From: Janthinobacterium sp. 344 | Lineage (GTDB): Bacteria > Pseudomonadota > Gammaproteobacteria > Burkholderiales > Burkholderiaceae_D | Assembly (NCBI RefSeq): GCF_900112025.1 | Contig: NZ_FOKL01000012.1 | Coordinates: 112,445-176,444 of the forward strand | Length of the DNA stretch: 64,000 bases | Reading direction: 5' to 3' | Shown here: piece by piece, positions 16,981 through 26,067 of the stretch | Layout: each line of letters opens with the position of its first letter | How positions within the stretch are numbered: position 1 is the stretch's first letter | Position numbers and translations under genes: made by a program | The notes under the pieces: model-generated | Told to the model about the DNA's origin: nothing | Databases searched by the model: none | The model's input: the letters and a program-made list of their open reading frames with translations, nothing else

Positions 16981-17745
16981 CTAGCGGTGCCGTCCCGCCA
17001 GCCACGCGTCGGGCGCGCTGTGGGCAAAATCCTGGAAGTCATGGATCAGGTGCGACTGGTCAAAATAGCCGTATTGCAGGGCCACTTGCGCCCAGTCCGG
17101 CTGCGCCGCCAGGCGTTTCAAGCCATTGCTGGCGGCACGGAAACGGCAGATGCGCGCGAACAGCTTGGGGCCGATGCCGACCTGCTGGCGAAATTGCAGG
17201 GCCAGATGCTGGCCCGACACGCCCAGCCGCCGTGCCAGCTCCTCCACGCGCAGCAGGCCGTGGGCCCCTTCGATGGCCGCGATGGCATGCTGCGCCACGC
17301 CGGGTGCGCGCAGCGGTGGTCCGGCGCGCAGGCGCAGCAGCAGATAATCCTGCAGGATGGCCAGGCGCTGCGCATCGGACAAGGGCGCGCTCCACAGTGC
17401 GTCGCCCAGGCGCATGGCCAGGTCGCGCCCCCACAACTGCTGCAATCCCGTGCGGCCATCGTTGAGTTCACACAGGGGCAGCTGGAAGAAACGCGTCGCC
17501 GCGCCCGGCTTGAAGCGGGCCGCCACCGTCTGCACCAGGCCGTGGCTGACGACGGCGATCGGCGCCGTCATCATGCCGACGGCAAAGCTGGCGTCCTGCT
17601 GGTCCTGGCACAGGATGTCGATGCCATTGTCCGGCAAGACCTGGTGCGTGACGGGTGTGGCGCCCGTCTGCACGCGGCACGTCCAGACGCAGTCCAGCCA
17701 CGGCCGCAGGGCGGGGATGGGCGGATATTCCTGGTAGACGATCAT
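16981..17745 (-). CDS. AraC-family transcriptional regulator
   Basis: Regulator of about 254 residues from the ATG at 17745 (MIVYQEYPPIPALRPWLDCV); the frame continues far upstream antisense to leuS, and an ATG at 17793 would add 16 residues. The N-terminal part resembles DUF6597 sensor domains (LPDNGIDILCQDQ, FKPGAATRFFQLPLCELNDG). The C-terminal AraC double HTH shows RVEELARRLGVSGQHLALQF and then VALQYGYFDQSHLIHDFQDF. No obvious target lies beside it except the gene itself and the VOC gene downstream. Confidence 0.82.
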   Translation of the reverse strand: MIVYQEYPPIPALRPWLDCVWTCRVQTGATPVTHQVLPDNGIDILCQDQQDASFAVGMMTAPIAVVSHGLVQTVAARFKPGAATRFFQLPLCELNDGRTGLQQLWGRDLAMRLGDALWSAPLSDAQRLAILQDYLLLRLRAGPPLRAPGVAQHAIAAIEGAHGLLRVEELARRLGVSGQHLALQFRQQVGIGPKLFARICRFRAASNGLKRLAAQPDWAQVALQYGYFDQSHLIHDFQDFAHSAPDAWLAGRHR

Positions 17746-17772
17746 GGCCGGCTTGGAGGCAAAGAACAAGAT

Positions 17773-17789
17773 TGTGTATATATCACACA
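17773..17789. promoter_or_regulatory. Small palindrome TGTGT-N7-ACACA upstream of the AraC gene
   Basis: TGTGT (17773-17777) and ACACA (17785-17789) flank an AT-rich 7-base centre, 28 bases above the preferred start of the AraC-type regulator. It could be an autoregulatory site. If the ATG at 17793 were used it would lie inside the coding region. Confidence 0.25.
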
Positions 17790-17919
17790 GCATAATTGTG
17801 CGCTTGCAAAAATATGCCTGCCCGGGCCGCCAGCGCGCCGCGCTATCGGGCGGCGACAACCAGTATAATGCTCGGTTCATATCCACTTTTGGCCGGGCCA
17901 CGCTGGTCGCACATCCATT

Positions 17920-20559
17920 ATGCAAGATAAATATAGTCCCGCCGACGTCGAACACGCCGCCCAATCCCACTGGAAGGCGATCGACGCCTATAAAGCCGTC
18001 GAACACGACCCGCGTTTCCCTAAAGGCAAGTATTTCGCTTGCTCGATGCTGCCTTACCCTTCGGGCAAGCTGCACATGGGTCACGTGCGCAACTATACGA
18101 TCAATGATGTGATGTACCGCTACCTGCGCATGAACGGCTATAACGTGCTCATGCCGATGGGCTGGGATGCGTTCGGCATGCCGGCGGAAAACGCGGCCAT
18201 GGCCAACAACGTGCCGCCCGCGCAATGGACGTATTCGAACATCGCCCACATGAAGCAGCAGATGGAATCGATGGGCCTGGCCATCGACTGGTCGCGCGAG
18301 ATGACCGCCTGCAAGCCTGAGTACTACAAATGGAACCAGTGGATGTTCCTCAAGATGCTGGAAAAAGGCATCATCTACAAGAAAACCGGTACCGTGAACT
18401 GGGACCCGATCGACCAGACCGTGCTGGCCAACGAACAAGTGGTCGATGGCAAGGGCTGGCGTTCGGGCGCGCTGATCGAAAAGCGTGAAATCCCCATGTA
18501 CTACGCGCGCATCACCGATTACGCGGAAGAATTGCTGGCGTATGTGGACGACAAGCTGCCGGGCTGGCCCGAGCGCGTGCGTACCATGCAGACCAACTGG
18601 ATCGGCAAGTCGACGGGCGTGCGCTTCGCCTTCCCGCATGAGATCAAGGATGCGAACGGCGCCCTGATCGGCGACGGCAAGCTGTATGTGTTTACCACGC
18701 GTCCGGACACCGTCATGGGCGTGACCTTCTGCGCCGTGGCCGCCGAGCACCCGCTGGCCATCCACGCCGCGCAAACGAATCCTGCACTGGCCGCCTTCAA
18801 CGCCGAATGCAAGCTCGGCTCCGTGATCGAAGCGGACATGGCGACGATGGAGAAGAAGGGCATGCCGACCGGTCTGTTCGTCACGCATCCGCTGACGGGC
18901 GCGCAAGTGGAAGTGTGGGTCGGCAATTACGTGCTGATCACCTATGGCGACGGCGCCGTGATGGGCGTGCCGGCGCACGACGAACGCGATTTTGGCTTCG
19001 CCAAGAAATACAATCTGCCGATCAAGCAAGTCATCGAAGTCAAGGGCCAGGAGTTCTCGACGGACGCGTGGCAGGAATCGTACGGCAGCAAGGATGGCGT
19101 GTGCATCGCCTCCGGCAAATATGACGGCCTGCATTTCGCGTCCGCCGTCGATGCGGTGGCCGCCGACCTGGCCGAATTGGGCCTGGGCGAGAAGAAAACC
19201 ACGTTCCGCCTGCGCGACTGGGGCATTTCGCGCCAGCGCTACTGGGGTACGCCGATCCCGATGATCCATTGCGCCGATTGCGGCGTGGTGCCGGTGCCGG
19301 AAAAAGACTTGCCGGTAGTGCTGCCGGAAGACTGCGTGCCGGACGGCACGGGCAATCCGCTGAACAAATACGAAGCCTTCCTCAAGTGCGACTGCCCGCA
19401 GTGCGGCAAGCCGGCGCGCCGCGAGACGGACACCATGGATACTTTTGTGGATTCGTCGTGGTACTACATGCGCTATACCTCGCCAGGCTCGAACGATGCC
19501 ATGGTCGATGAACGCAATGATTACTGGATGCCGATGGACCAGTACATCGGCGGCATCGAACACGCCGTGATGCACTTGCTGTACGCGCGCTTCTGGACCA
19601 AGATCATGCGCGACTTCGGCCTGGTCAAGTTCGACGAGCCCTTCGTCAACCTGCTGACGCAGGGCATGGTGCTCAACGAAACCTATTATCGCAAGGACGC
19701 GGCGGGCAAGACCACCTGGTTCAACCCGGACGACGTGCGCCTGTCGCTCGATGACAAGGGCCGTCCGCAGTCCGCCATCCTGGTGGCCGACGGCCAGCCC
19801 GTGGAAATCGGCGGCACGGAAAAAATGTCGAAGTCGAAGAACAACGGCATCGATCCGCAAGCGCAGATCGAACAGTATGGCGCCGACACGGCCCGCCTGT
19901 TCACCATGTTCGCCTCGCCGCCGGAACAGACCCTGGAATGGTCGGGCAGCGGTGTCGAAGGCGCGAACCGCTTCCTGCGCCGCGTGTGGAACTTCGGCTA
20001 CGCCCAGTCGGCGACGATCCAGGCCGCACTGGCTGGCGGCGCCGCACCGGCCACGGGCGACGCGCAGAAGAACCTGCGCCGCGAATTGCACAAGCTGCTG
20101 CAGCAAGCCGATTACGACTTGAAGCGCATCCAGTACAACACGGTGGTATCGGCCTGCATGAAGATGCTCAATACGCTGGAATCGGCCAAGCTGGATGACA
20201 GCGCGCAGTCGAAGGCGCTGATCGCCGAAGGCTTTTCCATCTTCCTGCGCCTGCTGAACCCTGTCGCCCCGCACATCACCCATGTGTTGTGGGAAGAGCT
20301 GGGCTATGCCGGCGTGCATGGCGATTTGCTGAACGTCGCATGGCCGCAAGTCGACCCGCAGGCGCTGGAGCAGTCCGAGATCGAGATGATGATCCAGGTG
20401 AACGGCAAGCTGCGCGGCTCGATCACGGTGTCCAAGGATGCGGACAAGGCCAGCATCGAAGCGGCCGCGCTGGCGTGCGAAAGTGTGCAGAAGTACGTCG
20501 AGACCACGCCGAAGAAGATCATCGTCGTGCCAGGCAAGTTAATCAGCATCGTGGTGTAA
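17920..20559 (+). CDS. leuS: Leucyl-tRNA synthetase
   Basis: Class I aminoacyl-tRNA synthetase charging tRNA-Leu, 879 residues. HIGH-type motif is LPYPSGKLHMGHVRNY at about 44-59. The CP1 editing domain includes TTRPDTVMGVTFCAVAAEHP and GDGAVMGVPAHDERDFGFA. A zinc-type region CDCPQCGKPARRETDTMDTF follows, and KMSKSKNNG is near residue 635. Start ATG at 17920 (MQDKYSPADVEHAAQSHWKA). First gene of the conserved leuS-lptE-holA-proA block. Confidence 0.97.
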   Translation: MQDKYSPADVEHAAQSHWKAIDAYKAVEHDPRFPKGKYFACSMLPYPSGKLHMGHVRNYTINDVMYRYLRMNGYNVLMPMGWDAFGMPAENAAMANNVPPAQWTYSNIAHMKQQMESMGLAIDWSREMTACKPEYYKWNQWMFLKMLEKGIIYKKTGTVNWDPIDQTVLANEQVVDGKGWRSGALIEKREIPMYYARITDYAEELLAYVDDKLPGWPERVRTMQTNWIGKSTGVRFAFPHEIKDANGALIGDGKLYVFTTRPDTVMGVTFCAVAAEHPLAIHAAQTNPALAAFNAECKLGSVIEADMATMEKKGMPTGLFVTHPLTGAQVEVWVGNYVLITYGDGAVMGVPAHDERDFGFAKKYNLPIKQVIEVKGQEFSTDAWQESYGSKDGVCIASGKYDGLHFASAVDAVAADLAELGLGEKKTTFRLRDWGISRQRYWGTPIPMIHCADCGVVPVPEKDLPVVLPEDCVPDGTGNPLNKYEAFLKCDCPQCGKPARRETDTMDTFVDSSWYYMRYTSPGSNDAMVDERNDYWMPMDQYIGGIEHAVMHLLYARFWTKIMRDFGLVKFDEPFVNLLTQGMVLNETYYRKDAAGKTTWFNPDDVRLSLDDKGRPQSAILVADGQPVEIGGTEKMSKSKNNGIDPQAQIEQYGADTARLFTMFASPPEQTLEWSGSGVEGANRFLRRVWNFGYAQSATIQAALAGGAAPATGDAQKNLRRELHKLLQQADYDLKRIQYNTVVSACMKMLNTLESAKLDDSAQSKALIAEGFSIFLRLLNPVAPHITHVLWEELGYAGVHGDLLNVAWPQVDPQALEQSEIEMMIQVNGKLRGSITVSKDADKASIEAAALACESVQKYVETTPKKIIVVPGKLISIVV

Positions 20560-20561
20560 TC

Positions 20562-21158
20562 ATGACGACTTCCTCTTCCGTATCGCTGTTGGGCCGCCGC
20601 GCCGTGCTGGCGCTGGGCTTGACCGTCCTGCTGTCGGCCTGCGGCTTTCATTTGCGCGGTTCGAACGGCAGTTTCATGCTGCCGTTCGCGACGATGTATA
20701 TCGGCTTGCCCGAGACGTCGCCGCTGGCGATTGACTTGAAGCGCTATATCCGCGCCATCGGCAGCACGGAAGTGGTGGACACCAAGGATGGCGCCGACGC
20801 CATCCTCGATGTGCTCAGCGATCCGGAGAGGAACCGCACCAAGACCATTCTGTCGTTGAACAGCAATGGCCGCGTGAGCGAGTACCAGCTCGGGTATTCG
20901 ATCAATTTCCGCGTACTGGACAAGGCCGGCAACCAGTTGCTGGCGCCGACGACCATCAGCCTGAATCGTCCGATCACGTTCAACGAATCACAGGTGCTGG
21001 CCAAGGAAACGGAAGAGGCGCAGCTGTACCGCGACATGCGCAATGACCTGGTGCAGCAGATCATGCGCCGCCTGGCAGCCATCAAGCCGGTGCTGCCGGC
21101 CATGTCGGTGGCGCCAGTGGCGCCTGTGACACCGGTCGTCCCGGCCCCGCGGCAGTAA
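20562..21158 (+). CDS. lptE: LPS-assembly lipoprotein LptE
   Basis: Outer-membrane lipoprotein that plugs LptD and delivers LPS to the cell surface. The ATG at 20562, two bases after the leuS stop, gives 198 residues with signal and lipobox LLSACGFHLRGS, the GFHLRG being characteristic of LptE. The middle part (GRVSEYQLGYSINFRVLDKA) matches the family. The C-terminus is a Val/Pro/Ala-rich tail (SVAPVAPVTPVVPAPRQ). Confidence 0.92.
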   Translation: MTTSSSVSLLGRRAVLALGLTVLLSACGFHLRGSNGSFMLPFATMYIGLPETSPLAIDLKRYIRAIGSTEVVDTKDGADAILDVLSDPERNRTKTILSLNSNGRVSEYQLGYSINFRVLDKAGNQLLAPTTISLNRPITFNESQVLAKETEEAQLYRDMRNDLVQQIMRRLAAIKPVLPAMSVAPVAPVTPVVPAPRQ

Positions 21159-21168
21159 CGGGGACGCC

Positions 21169-22185
21169 ATGCAATTGCGGATAGACGCGCTCGATGGGCA
21201 TGTGGCCAAGCCGCTGGCGCAGCTGTATGTGATCACCAGCGACGAACACCTGCTGGCGCTGGAGGCGGCCGACAAGATCCGCCGCGCGGCGCGCGCGCAA
21301 GGGTATTCCGAGCGCGACGTGCTGACGGTGGAGCGCAGCTTCAAGTGGGGCGAACTGCTGGCGGCGAACCAGGAGCTGTCGCTGTTCGGCGATAAAAAAC
21401 TGATCGAGCTGCGCATCCCCACCGGCAAGCCGGGCAAGGATGGCGGCGCGGCGCTGCAAAGCTATGCGAAAAATCTCAGTCCCGACAACCTGACCCTGAT
21501 CACCCTGCCCAAGCTGGACTGGGCCACGCAGAAGGCGGCCTGGGTCGCCAGCCTGCAGCAGGCGGCCGTGTATATCGAGATTCCCAACGTGGAACGGGCG
21601 CAGCTGCCCGCGTGGATCAGCCAGCGCCTGGCGGCGCAGGGCCAGAGCGCCGAGCGCGCCAGCATCGACTTCATCGCCGAGCGCGTGGAAGGCAATCTGC
21701 TGGCGGCGCACCAGGAAATCCAGAAACTCGGCTTGCTGCATGCAGCGGGCAAGCTGACGTATGAACAAGTGCAGGATGCGGTGCTGAACGTGGCCCGCTA
21801 CGATGTCTTCAAATTGTCCGAAGCCATGCTGGCCGGCGACCCGGCGCGCCTGGTGCGCATGCTCGAAGGCTTGAAAGGCGAGGGCGAGGCGCTGCCACTG
21901 GTGTTGTGGGCCGTCTCCGAGGAAATCCGCACGCTGTTAAAATTGAAGGCCGGCATGGCGCAAGGCCGTCCGCTGGGCGCGCTGCTGAAGGAATACCGCA
22001 TCTGGGGGCCGCGCGAGCGCATGATGGAACCGGCACTGCGGCGTATTTCGCTGCCGGTGCTGGAAGCGGCGCTGCAGCAGGCGGCGCAGGTGGACAAGAT
22101 GATCAAGGGCTTGCGTGCCAAGGGCTACGCGGGCGATGCCTGGGATGCCATGCTGCAGCTGGGCCTGAAGATCGCCAGGGGTTAA
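21169..22185 (+). CDS. holA: DNA polymerase III subunit delta
   Basis: Clamp-loader delta subunit that opens the beta clamp, 338 residues. The N-terminal part (PLAQLYVITSDEHLLALEAA, then QELSLFGDKKLIELRIPTGK with the clamp-contacting hydrophobic LSLFG) and the helical C-terminal domain (YDVFKLSEAMLAGDPARLVR, LPLVLWAVSEEIRTLLKLKA) are typical. It follows lptE at 10 bases, the normal beta-proteobacterial order. Confidence 0.94.
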   Translation: MQLRIDALDGHVAKPLAQLYVITSDEHLLALEAADKIRRAARAQGYSERDVLTVERSFKWGELLAANQELSLFGDKKLIELRIPTGKPGKDGGAALQSYAKNLSPDNLTLITLPKLDWATQKAAWVASLQQAAVYIEIPNVERAQLPAWISQRLAAQGQSAERASIDFIAERVEGNLLAAHQEIQKLGLLHAAGKLTYEQVQDAVLNVARYDVFKLSEAMLAGDPARLVRMLEGLKGEGEALPLVLWAVSEEIRTLLKLKAGMAQGRPLGALLKEYRIWGPRERMMEPALRRISLPVLEAALQQAAQVDKMIKGLRAKGYAGDAWDAMLQLGLKIARG

Positions 22186-22190
22186 CTTTT

Positions 22191-23474
22191 ATGGATACGA
22201 GCATGGATATCACTGAATATATGCAGGACGTGGGCACGCGTGCGCGCACCGCTTCGCGCGCCATGGCGCGTGCCGACAGCGCCACGCGCAACCGCGCCCT
22301 GACCCTGATCGCCGCCGCCATCGTGCGCGACGCGGACCTGCTGCGCGCGGCCAACCAGCGCGACCTGGACGCGGCGGCCGCCGCCGGCCTGGCGCCGGCC
22401 ATGCTCGACCGACTGACCCTGTCCGACGCTGCCATCGCCACCATGGTCGAAGGCCTGACGCAAATCGTCGCGCTGGCCGATCCGATCGGCGAGATATCGA
22501 ACATGAAGTTCCGTCCGACGGGCATCCAGGTGGGGCAGATGCGCGTGCCGCTGGGCGTCATCGGCATCATCTATGAAGCGCGCCCGAATGTGACGGTCGA
22601 CGCGGCCGGCCTGTGCATCAAGAGTGGCAACGCGACGATTCTGCGCGGCGGCTCTGAAGCCATCCATTGCAACCGCGCGCTGGCCAAGCTGGTGCAGGAA
22701 GGGTTGCTGGGGGCAGGCCTGCCGGCCGACGCGGTCCAGGTGATCGACACCACCGACCGCGCCGCCGTCGGCGCCCTCATCACCATGCCGCAGTATGTCG
22801 ACGTCATCGTGCCGCGCGGCGGCAAGGGACTGATCGCGCGCCTGATGGCCGAGGCCACCGTGCCGATGATCAAGCACCTCGACGGCATCTGCCACGTCTA
22901 CATCGACGCCAAGGCCGATATCAGGAAGGCGCTGGACATCGGCTTCAATGCCAAGTGCCACCGCTACGGCACCTGCAACACCATGGAGACCCTGCTGGTG
23001 TCGCGTGCCATCGCGCCTGTCGTGCTGCCGCAGCTGGCCGAACTGTACCTCACCAAGCAGGTGGAATTGCGCGCCGATGCGGAAAGTTACGCCATCCTGG
23101 CCGCCGCTGCCTACCCGCACCTGGTACCCGCCACCGAGGAAGACTGGTCCACCGAGTATTTGGCGGCGATTTTGTCGGTGAAGGTCGTCAACGGCATCGA
23201 CGAAGCGATGGACCACATCAACCGGTATTCGTCCAAGCACACGGAGTCCATCATCACGGAAGACTACAGCGATGCGCTGCGCTTCCTGCGCGAAGTCGAT
23301 TCCGCCTCCGTGATGGTGAACGCCTCGACGCGCTTCGCCGACGGTTTCGAATATGGCCTGGGCGCCGAAATCGGCATCTCGAACGACAAGCTGCATGCGC
23401 GCGGCCCCGTGGGCCTGGAAGGCCTGACCTCGCTCAAATACGTGGTCTTTGGCCACGGTGAAGTGCGCAAGTAA
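22191..23474 (+). CDS. proA: Gamma-glutamyl phosphate reductase
   Basis: NADPH-dependent reduction of gamma-glutamyl phosphate to glutamate semialdehyde in proline synthesis. 427 residues from the ATG at 22191; a second ATG four codons on (22203) would also fit. Motifs: PLGVIGIIYEARPNVTVDAA, KSGNATILRGGSEAIHCNRA and the catalytic Cys within KCHRYGTCNTMETLLVSR. The C-terminal FGLGAEIGIS-type segment is present as YGLGAEIGISNDKLHARGPV. proB is not adjacent. Confidence 0.95.
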   Translation: MDTSMDITEYMQDVGTRARTASRAMARADSATRNRALTLIAAAIVRDADLLRAANQRDLDAAAAAGLAPAMLDRLTLSDAAIATMVEGLTQIVALADPIGEISNMKFRPTGIQVGQMRVPLGVIGIIYEARPNVTVDAAGLCIKSGNATILRGGSEAIHCNRALAKLVQEGLLGAGLPADAVQVIDTTDRAAVGALITMPQYVDVIVPRGGKGLIARLMAEATVPMIKHLDGICHVYIDAKADIRKALDIGFNAKCHRYGTCNTMETLLVSRAIAPVVLPQLAELYLTKQVELRADAESYAILAAAAYPHLVPATEEDWSTEYLAAILSVKVVNGIDEAMDHINRYSSKHTESIITEDYSDALRFLREVDSASVMVNASTRFADGFEYGLGAEIGISNDKLHARGPVGLEGLTSLKYVVFGHGEVRK

Positions 23475-23543
23475 TTCCACGGCGGGCGGCCCGCGAGGCA
23501 TCCCGCGCTCTCCTTCTTCGCTACCTCTGACACTGGGAACCCC

Positions 23544-23981
23544 ATGCTCTTTCTCTGGACTAAAGCCTTCCACATCATCTTCGTCATATCCTGGTTCGCC
23601 GGCCTGTTTTATTTGCCGCGCATTTTCGTGAACCTGGCGATGGAGACGGAAACGGTGGCCACGGAACGCCTGTTGCTGATGGCGCGCAAGCTGTACCGCT
23701 TCATGTCCCTGCTGGCGCTGCCGGCGATGGTGCTGGGCCTGGCGTTGATGTGGATGCTGTACGGTGGCGGCGAGGGCCGCGTCAAGATGCCGGGCTGGAT
23801 GCACGCCAAGCTGACCTTCGTGGTGCTGCTGCTCGGCTACCACCACGCCTGCGGCGCCATCCTGCGCAAGTTCGAAAAAGGCTTGAACAAGCGCAGCCAC
23901 ACCTGGTTCCGCTGGTTTAACGAGGTGCCGGTGGTGATGCTGCTGGCCGTCGTCGTGCTGGTCGTGGTCAAGCCTTTCTAA
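23544..23981 (+). CDS. hemJ: HemJ-like protoporphyrinogen oxidase (CopD family membrane protein)
   Basis: A 145-residue integral membrane protein with about four transmembrane segments. It matches the UPF0093/HemJ family: MLFLWTKAFHIIFVISWFAG places a conserved His at residue 10, and WMHAKLTFVVLLLGYHHA carries the conserved Lys and further His residues. HemJ converts protoporphyrinogen IX to protoporphyrin IX in haem synthesis in many proteobacteria without HemG or HemY. The alternative label, CopD-family protein, is the broader one. Confidence 0.75.
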   Translation: MLFLWTKAFHIIFVISWFAGLFYLPRIFVNLAMETETVATERLLLMARKLYRFMSLLALPAMVLGLALMWMLYGGGEGRVKMPGWMHAKLTFVVLLLGYHHACGAILRKFEKGLNKRSHTWFRWFNEVPVVMLLAVVVLVVVKPF

Positions 23982-23990
23982 GGAGACGAG

Positions 23991-24608
23991 ATGAGTGCTC
24001 AACAGAATAAAGTCGTGCAGTATTTCTTTGCGCCCCATTCGCCATGGACCTACCTGGGCCACGCGCGCCTGATGGCCATCGCCGCGAAGACGGGCGCGCA
24101 GATCGACGTGCGGCCGTTTGACCTGGGCAAGGTCTTCAGCGTGTCGGGCGGCCTGCCGCTGGCCAAGCGCGCGCCGCAGCGCCAGGCGTACCGGCTGGCG
24201 GAACTGGCGCGCTGGTCGGCCTTTTTGCAGGTGCCTTTGAACCTGCAGCCGAAGTTCTTCCCTGTCTCGCCGGAAGCGGCGGCCAAGCTGATCATCGCCA
24301 CGCGCCTGGCGCATGGCGTGGAGGCCTCCCTGAACCTGGCGCACGCCATCATGCGCGGCCTGTGGGCGGAAGAGCGCAATATCGGCGACGAGGAAACCCT
24401 GGTGCAGATCGCGCTCGATGCCGGTTTCGAGGGCCGCCAGCTGCTGAAAACGTCGGAGACGGCCAGCGTGCAGGCCGAATACGACGCCAACACGGAAGCG
24501 GCCACTGCCGCGTCCGTCTTCGGTTCGCCGTGGTACATCGTCGATGGCGAAGGCTACTGGGGCCAGGACCGCCTCGATTTTGTCGAGCGGGCGTTATCAG
24601 TAAAGTAA
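23991..24608 (+). CDS. 2-hydroxychromene-2-carboxylate isomerase family protein (DsbA fold)
   Basis: A 205-residue DsbA-fold protein of the kappa-class GST/HCCA isomerase family. The active-site region FFAPHSPWTYLGHARL has Ser where DsbA has the CxxC, as expected for the glutathione-dependent isomerases. The C-terminal ASVFGSPWYIVDGEGYWGQD RLDF stretch is the family cis-Pro region. AAGGAG precedes the ATG, and the gene is 9 bases after the HemJ-like gene. No naphthalene-degradation genes are near, so the true substrate is unknown. Confidence 0.85.
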   Translation: MSAQQNKVVQYFFAPHSPWTYLGHARLMAIAAKTGAQIDVRPFDLGKVFSVSGGLPLAKRAPQRQAYRLAELARWSAFLQVPLNLQPKFFPVSPEAAAKLIIATRLAHGVEASLNLAHAIMRGLWAEERNIGDEETLVQIALDAGFEGRQLLKTSETASVQAEYDANTEAATAASVFGSPWYIVDGEGYWGQDRLDFVERALSVK

Positions 24609-24616
24609 TTAGCACC

Positions 24617-24643
24617 GGGATCAGACCCGCCGGGTCTGACCCC
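24617..24643. repeat. Dispersed palindrome GGGGTCAGACCC, copy 2
   Basis: GGGATCAGACCC (24617-24628) and GGGTCTGACCCC (24632-24643) with a 3-base loop, differing from the copy at 13020-13046 only at 24620, which breaks one pair. It again lies directly after a stop codon (24608) and shares the following CCAG context. Confidence 0.82.
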
Positions 24644-24684
24644 AGATTTTAGTTTGTTTTCCAACGGATAAAGAGTACACCACC

Positions 24685-25887
24685 ATGGCTTCATATTTTT
24701 GCCCATGCCCACGCGGCATGGAAGCGGCGCTGGCCGAGGAACTGGGCGAGATCGCCCAGGATAGTGCGACCATGAAGGTCCACAACCAGGTACCGGGCGG
24801 CGTGCACTGCTCGGGCGACCTGCTCGATTCCTACCGCATCAACCTGCATTCGCGCATCGCCTCGCGCGTGCTGATGCGCATGGCCCATTCCGGCTACAAG
24901 ACGGAAAACGATATCTATGACCTGACCCTGGCGCAGCCATGGGAAGACTGGTTCGGCGTGCATCACACCATCCGCGTGGACGTCACGGCCGTCAAGTCGC
25001 CGCTGCGCAGCCTGGAATTCACCACCTTGAAAATCAAGGATGCGATCTGCGACCGCTTCCGCGACCAGTTCAACGAGCGCCCATCGGTCAACACCAAGAC
25101 GCCGGACATGCGCATCGTCGGCTTCCTCGACGCGCACACGTTTACCGTCTACCTCGATACCTCGGGCGAAGCGCTGTTCAAGCGCGGCTGGCGCGAAGAG
25201 ACGGGCGACGCGCCGCTGCGCGAAAACCTGGCCGCCGGCCTGCTGCGCGTGTCGGGCTGGAAGCCGGGCATGGTGCTGTTCGACCCGATGTGCGGTTCCG
25301 GCACCATCCTTGCCGAAGCGGCGCAGATGCTGCAGGGGATTCCGCCGGGCGCCTCGCGCCAGTTTGCGTTTGAAAACTTCCACGACTTCGACCCGGCGCC
25401 GTGGAATGCCATGAAAAACGCCATCAAGGCCAATCCTTTGCCGGCGGAACCGACCATCTTCGGCAGCGACATCTCGGGCGACATGGTGGCCATGACGCGC
25501 CATAACCTGCGCTGTGCGGGCGTGCGCTTCGACGTGCCGCTGAAACAGATCGAGGCGCAGGAAGTCAAGCCGCCAAGCGACGTGCCCGGCATCATGCTGA
25601 CCAACCCGCCGTACGGCGAGCGTATCGGCGTGCGCGGCGACAGCACCATCCCGGAAGATGAATTGTCGACCTCCTTCTATTCGGCCATGGGCACGACCCT
25701 GAAGCAGCGCTTCGCCGGCTGGACCGTGTTCCTGTTTACGGCCGACCTGGGCCTGCCCAAACTGCTGCGTTTGAAAGAAGCGCGCAAGACGCCTTTCTTC
25801 AACGGCGCGCTGGAATGCCGTTTGTTCCGCTTTGATATGGTCGCCGGCTACAACCGCCGCGAAGAAGCCAAACCAAAAAACATTTGA
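24685..25887 (+). CDS. THUMP-domain class I SAM-dependent RNA methyltransferase
   Basis: 400 residues. N-terminal ferredoxin-like and THUMP region (YFCPCPRGMEAALAEELGEI, then TVYLDTSGEALFKRGWREET). The Rossmann methyltransferase domain has the SAM motif LFDPMCGSGTILAEAA near residue 200 and the catalytic TNPPYGERIG near 310, the NPPY signature of N2-guanine or N6-adenine methylation. This matches the N-terminal half of E. coli RlmL (YcbY), which makes m2G2445 in 23S rRNA. The RlmK half is absent, as is usual outside gammaproteobacteria. Confidence 0.85.
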   Translation: MASYFCPCPRGMEAALAEELGEIAQDSATMKVHNQVPGGVHCSGDLLDSYRINLHSRIASRVLMRMAHSGYKTENDIYDLTLAQPWEDWFGVHHTIRVDVTAVKSPLRSLEFTTLKIKDAICDRFRDQFNERPSVNTKTPDMRIVGFLDAHTFTVYLDTSGEALFKRGWREETGDAPLRENLAAGLLRVSGWKPGMVLFDPMCGSGTILAEAAQMLQGIPPGASRQFAFENFHDFDPAPWNAMKNAIKANPLPAEPTIFGSDISGDMVAMTRHNLRCAGVRFDVPLKQIEAQEVKPPSDVPGIMLTNPPYGERIGVRGDSTIPEDELSTSFYSAMGTTLKQRFAGWTVFLFTADLGLPKLLRLKEARKTPFFNGALECRLFRFDMVAGYNRREEAKPKNI

Positions 25888-25888
25888 T

Positions 25889-25990
25889 TAAACCTACTGC
25901 GCGTTGCCACTTGCGGCTTGCGATGCTCACCGTACTTTCGTACGGTTGCGCTTCTCGGCCACAATTGGCGGCCGCTCGCTATGGTTTTCT
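25889..25990. repeat. REP-like intergenic element with CCGTAC hairpin
   Basis: The stretch after the methyltransferase (TGCGCGTTGCCACTTGCGGC onward) contains a perfect hairpin CCGTAC-TTTC-GTACGG at 25930-25945 and the string TTGCGATGCTCACCG, followed by GTTGCGCTTCTCGGCCAC. I recall near-identical strings scattered between genes in beta-proteobacterial genomes. Only this copy is in the window, so its repeat nature is from memory rather than shown here. Confidence 0.5.
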
Positions 25991-26024
25991 CAAATGTTTT
26001 AAGCGCTAAAAAATGCTGTATCAC

Positions 26025-26052
26025 GCGCGCGGACCAATACAGGTCCGCGCGC
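26025..26052. promoter_or_regulatory. Strong GC hairpin 15 bases before the exporter start
   Basis: GCGCGCGGACC (26025-26035) and GGTCCGCGCGC (26042-26052) are perfect 11-base arms around AATACA. No T run follows, so it is not a standard terminator of the upstream gene. Its place just before the ATG at 26068 means it could mask the ribosome site or bind a repressor. Confidence 0.55.
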
Positions 26053-26067
26053 CACTTTGGACCCGCC

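Noticed and set aside
16981..20349. Very long minus-strand open frame (1122 codons) across leuS
   Set aside because: Only its last 255 codons are a real gene (AraC-type, start 17745); the rest is antisense to leuS and shows no family sequence.
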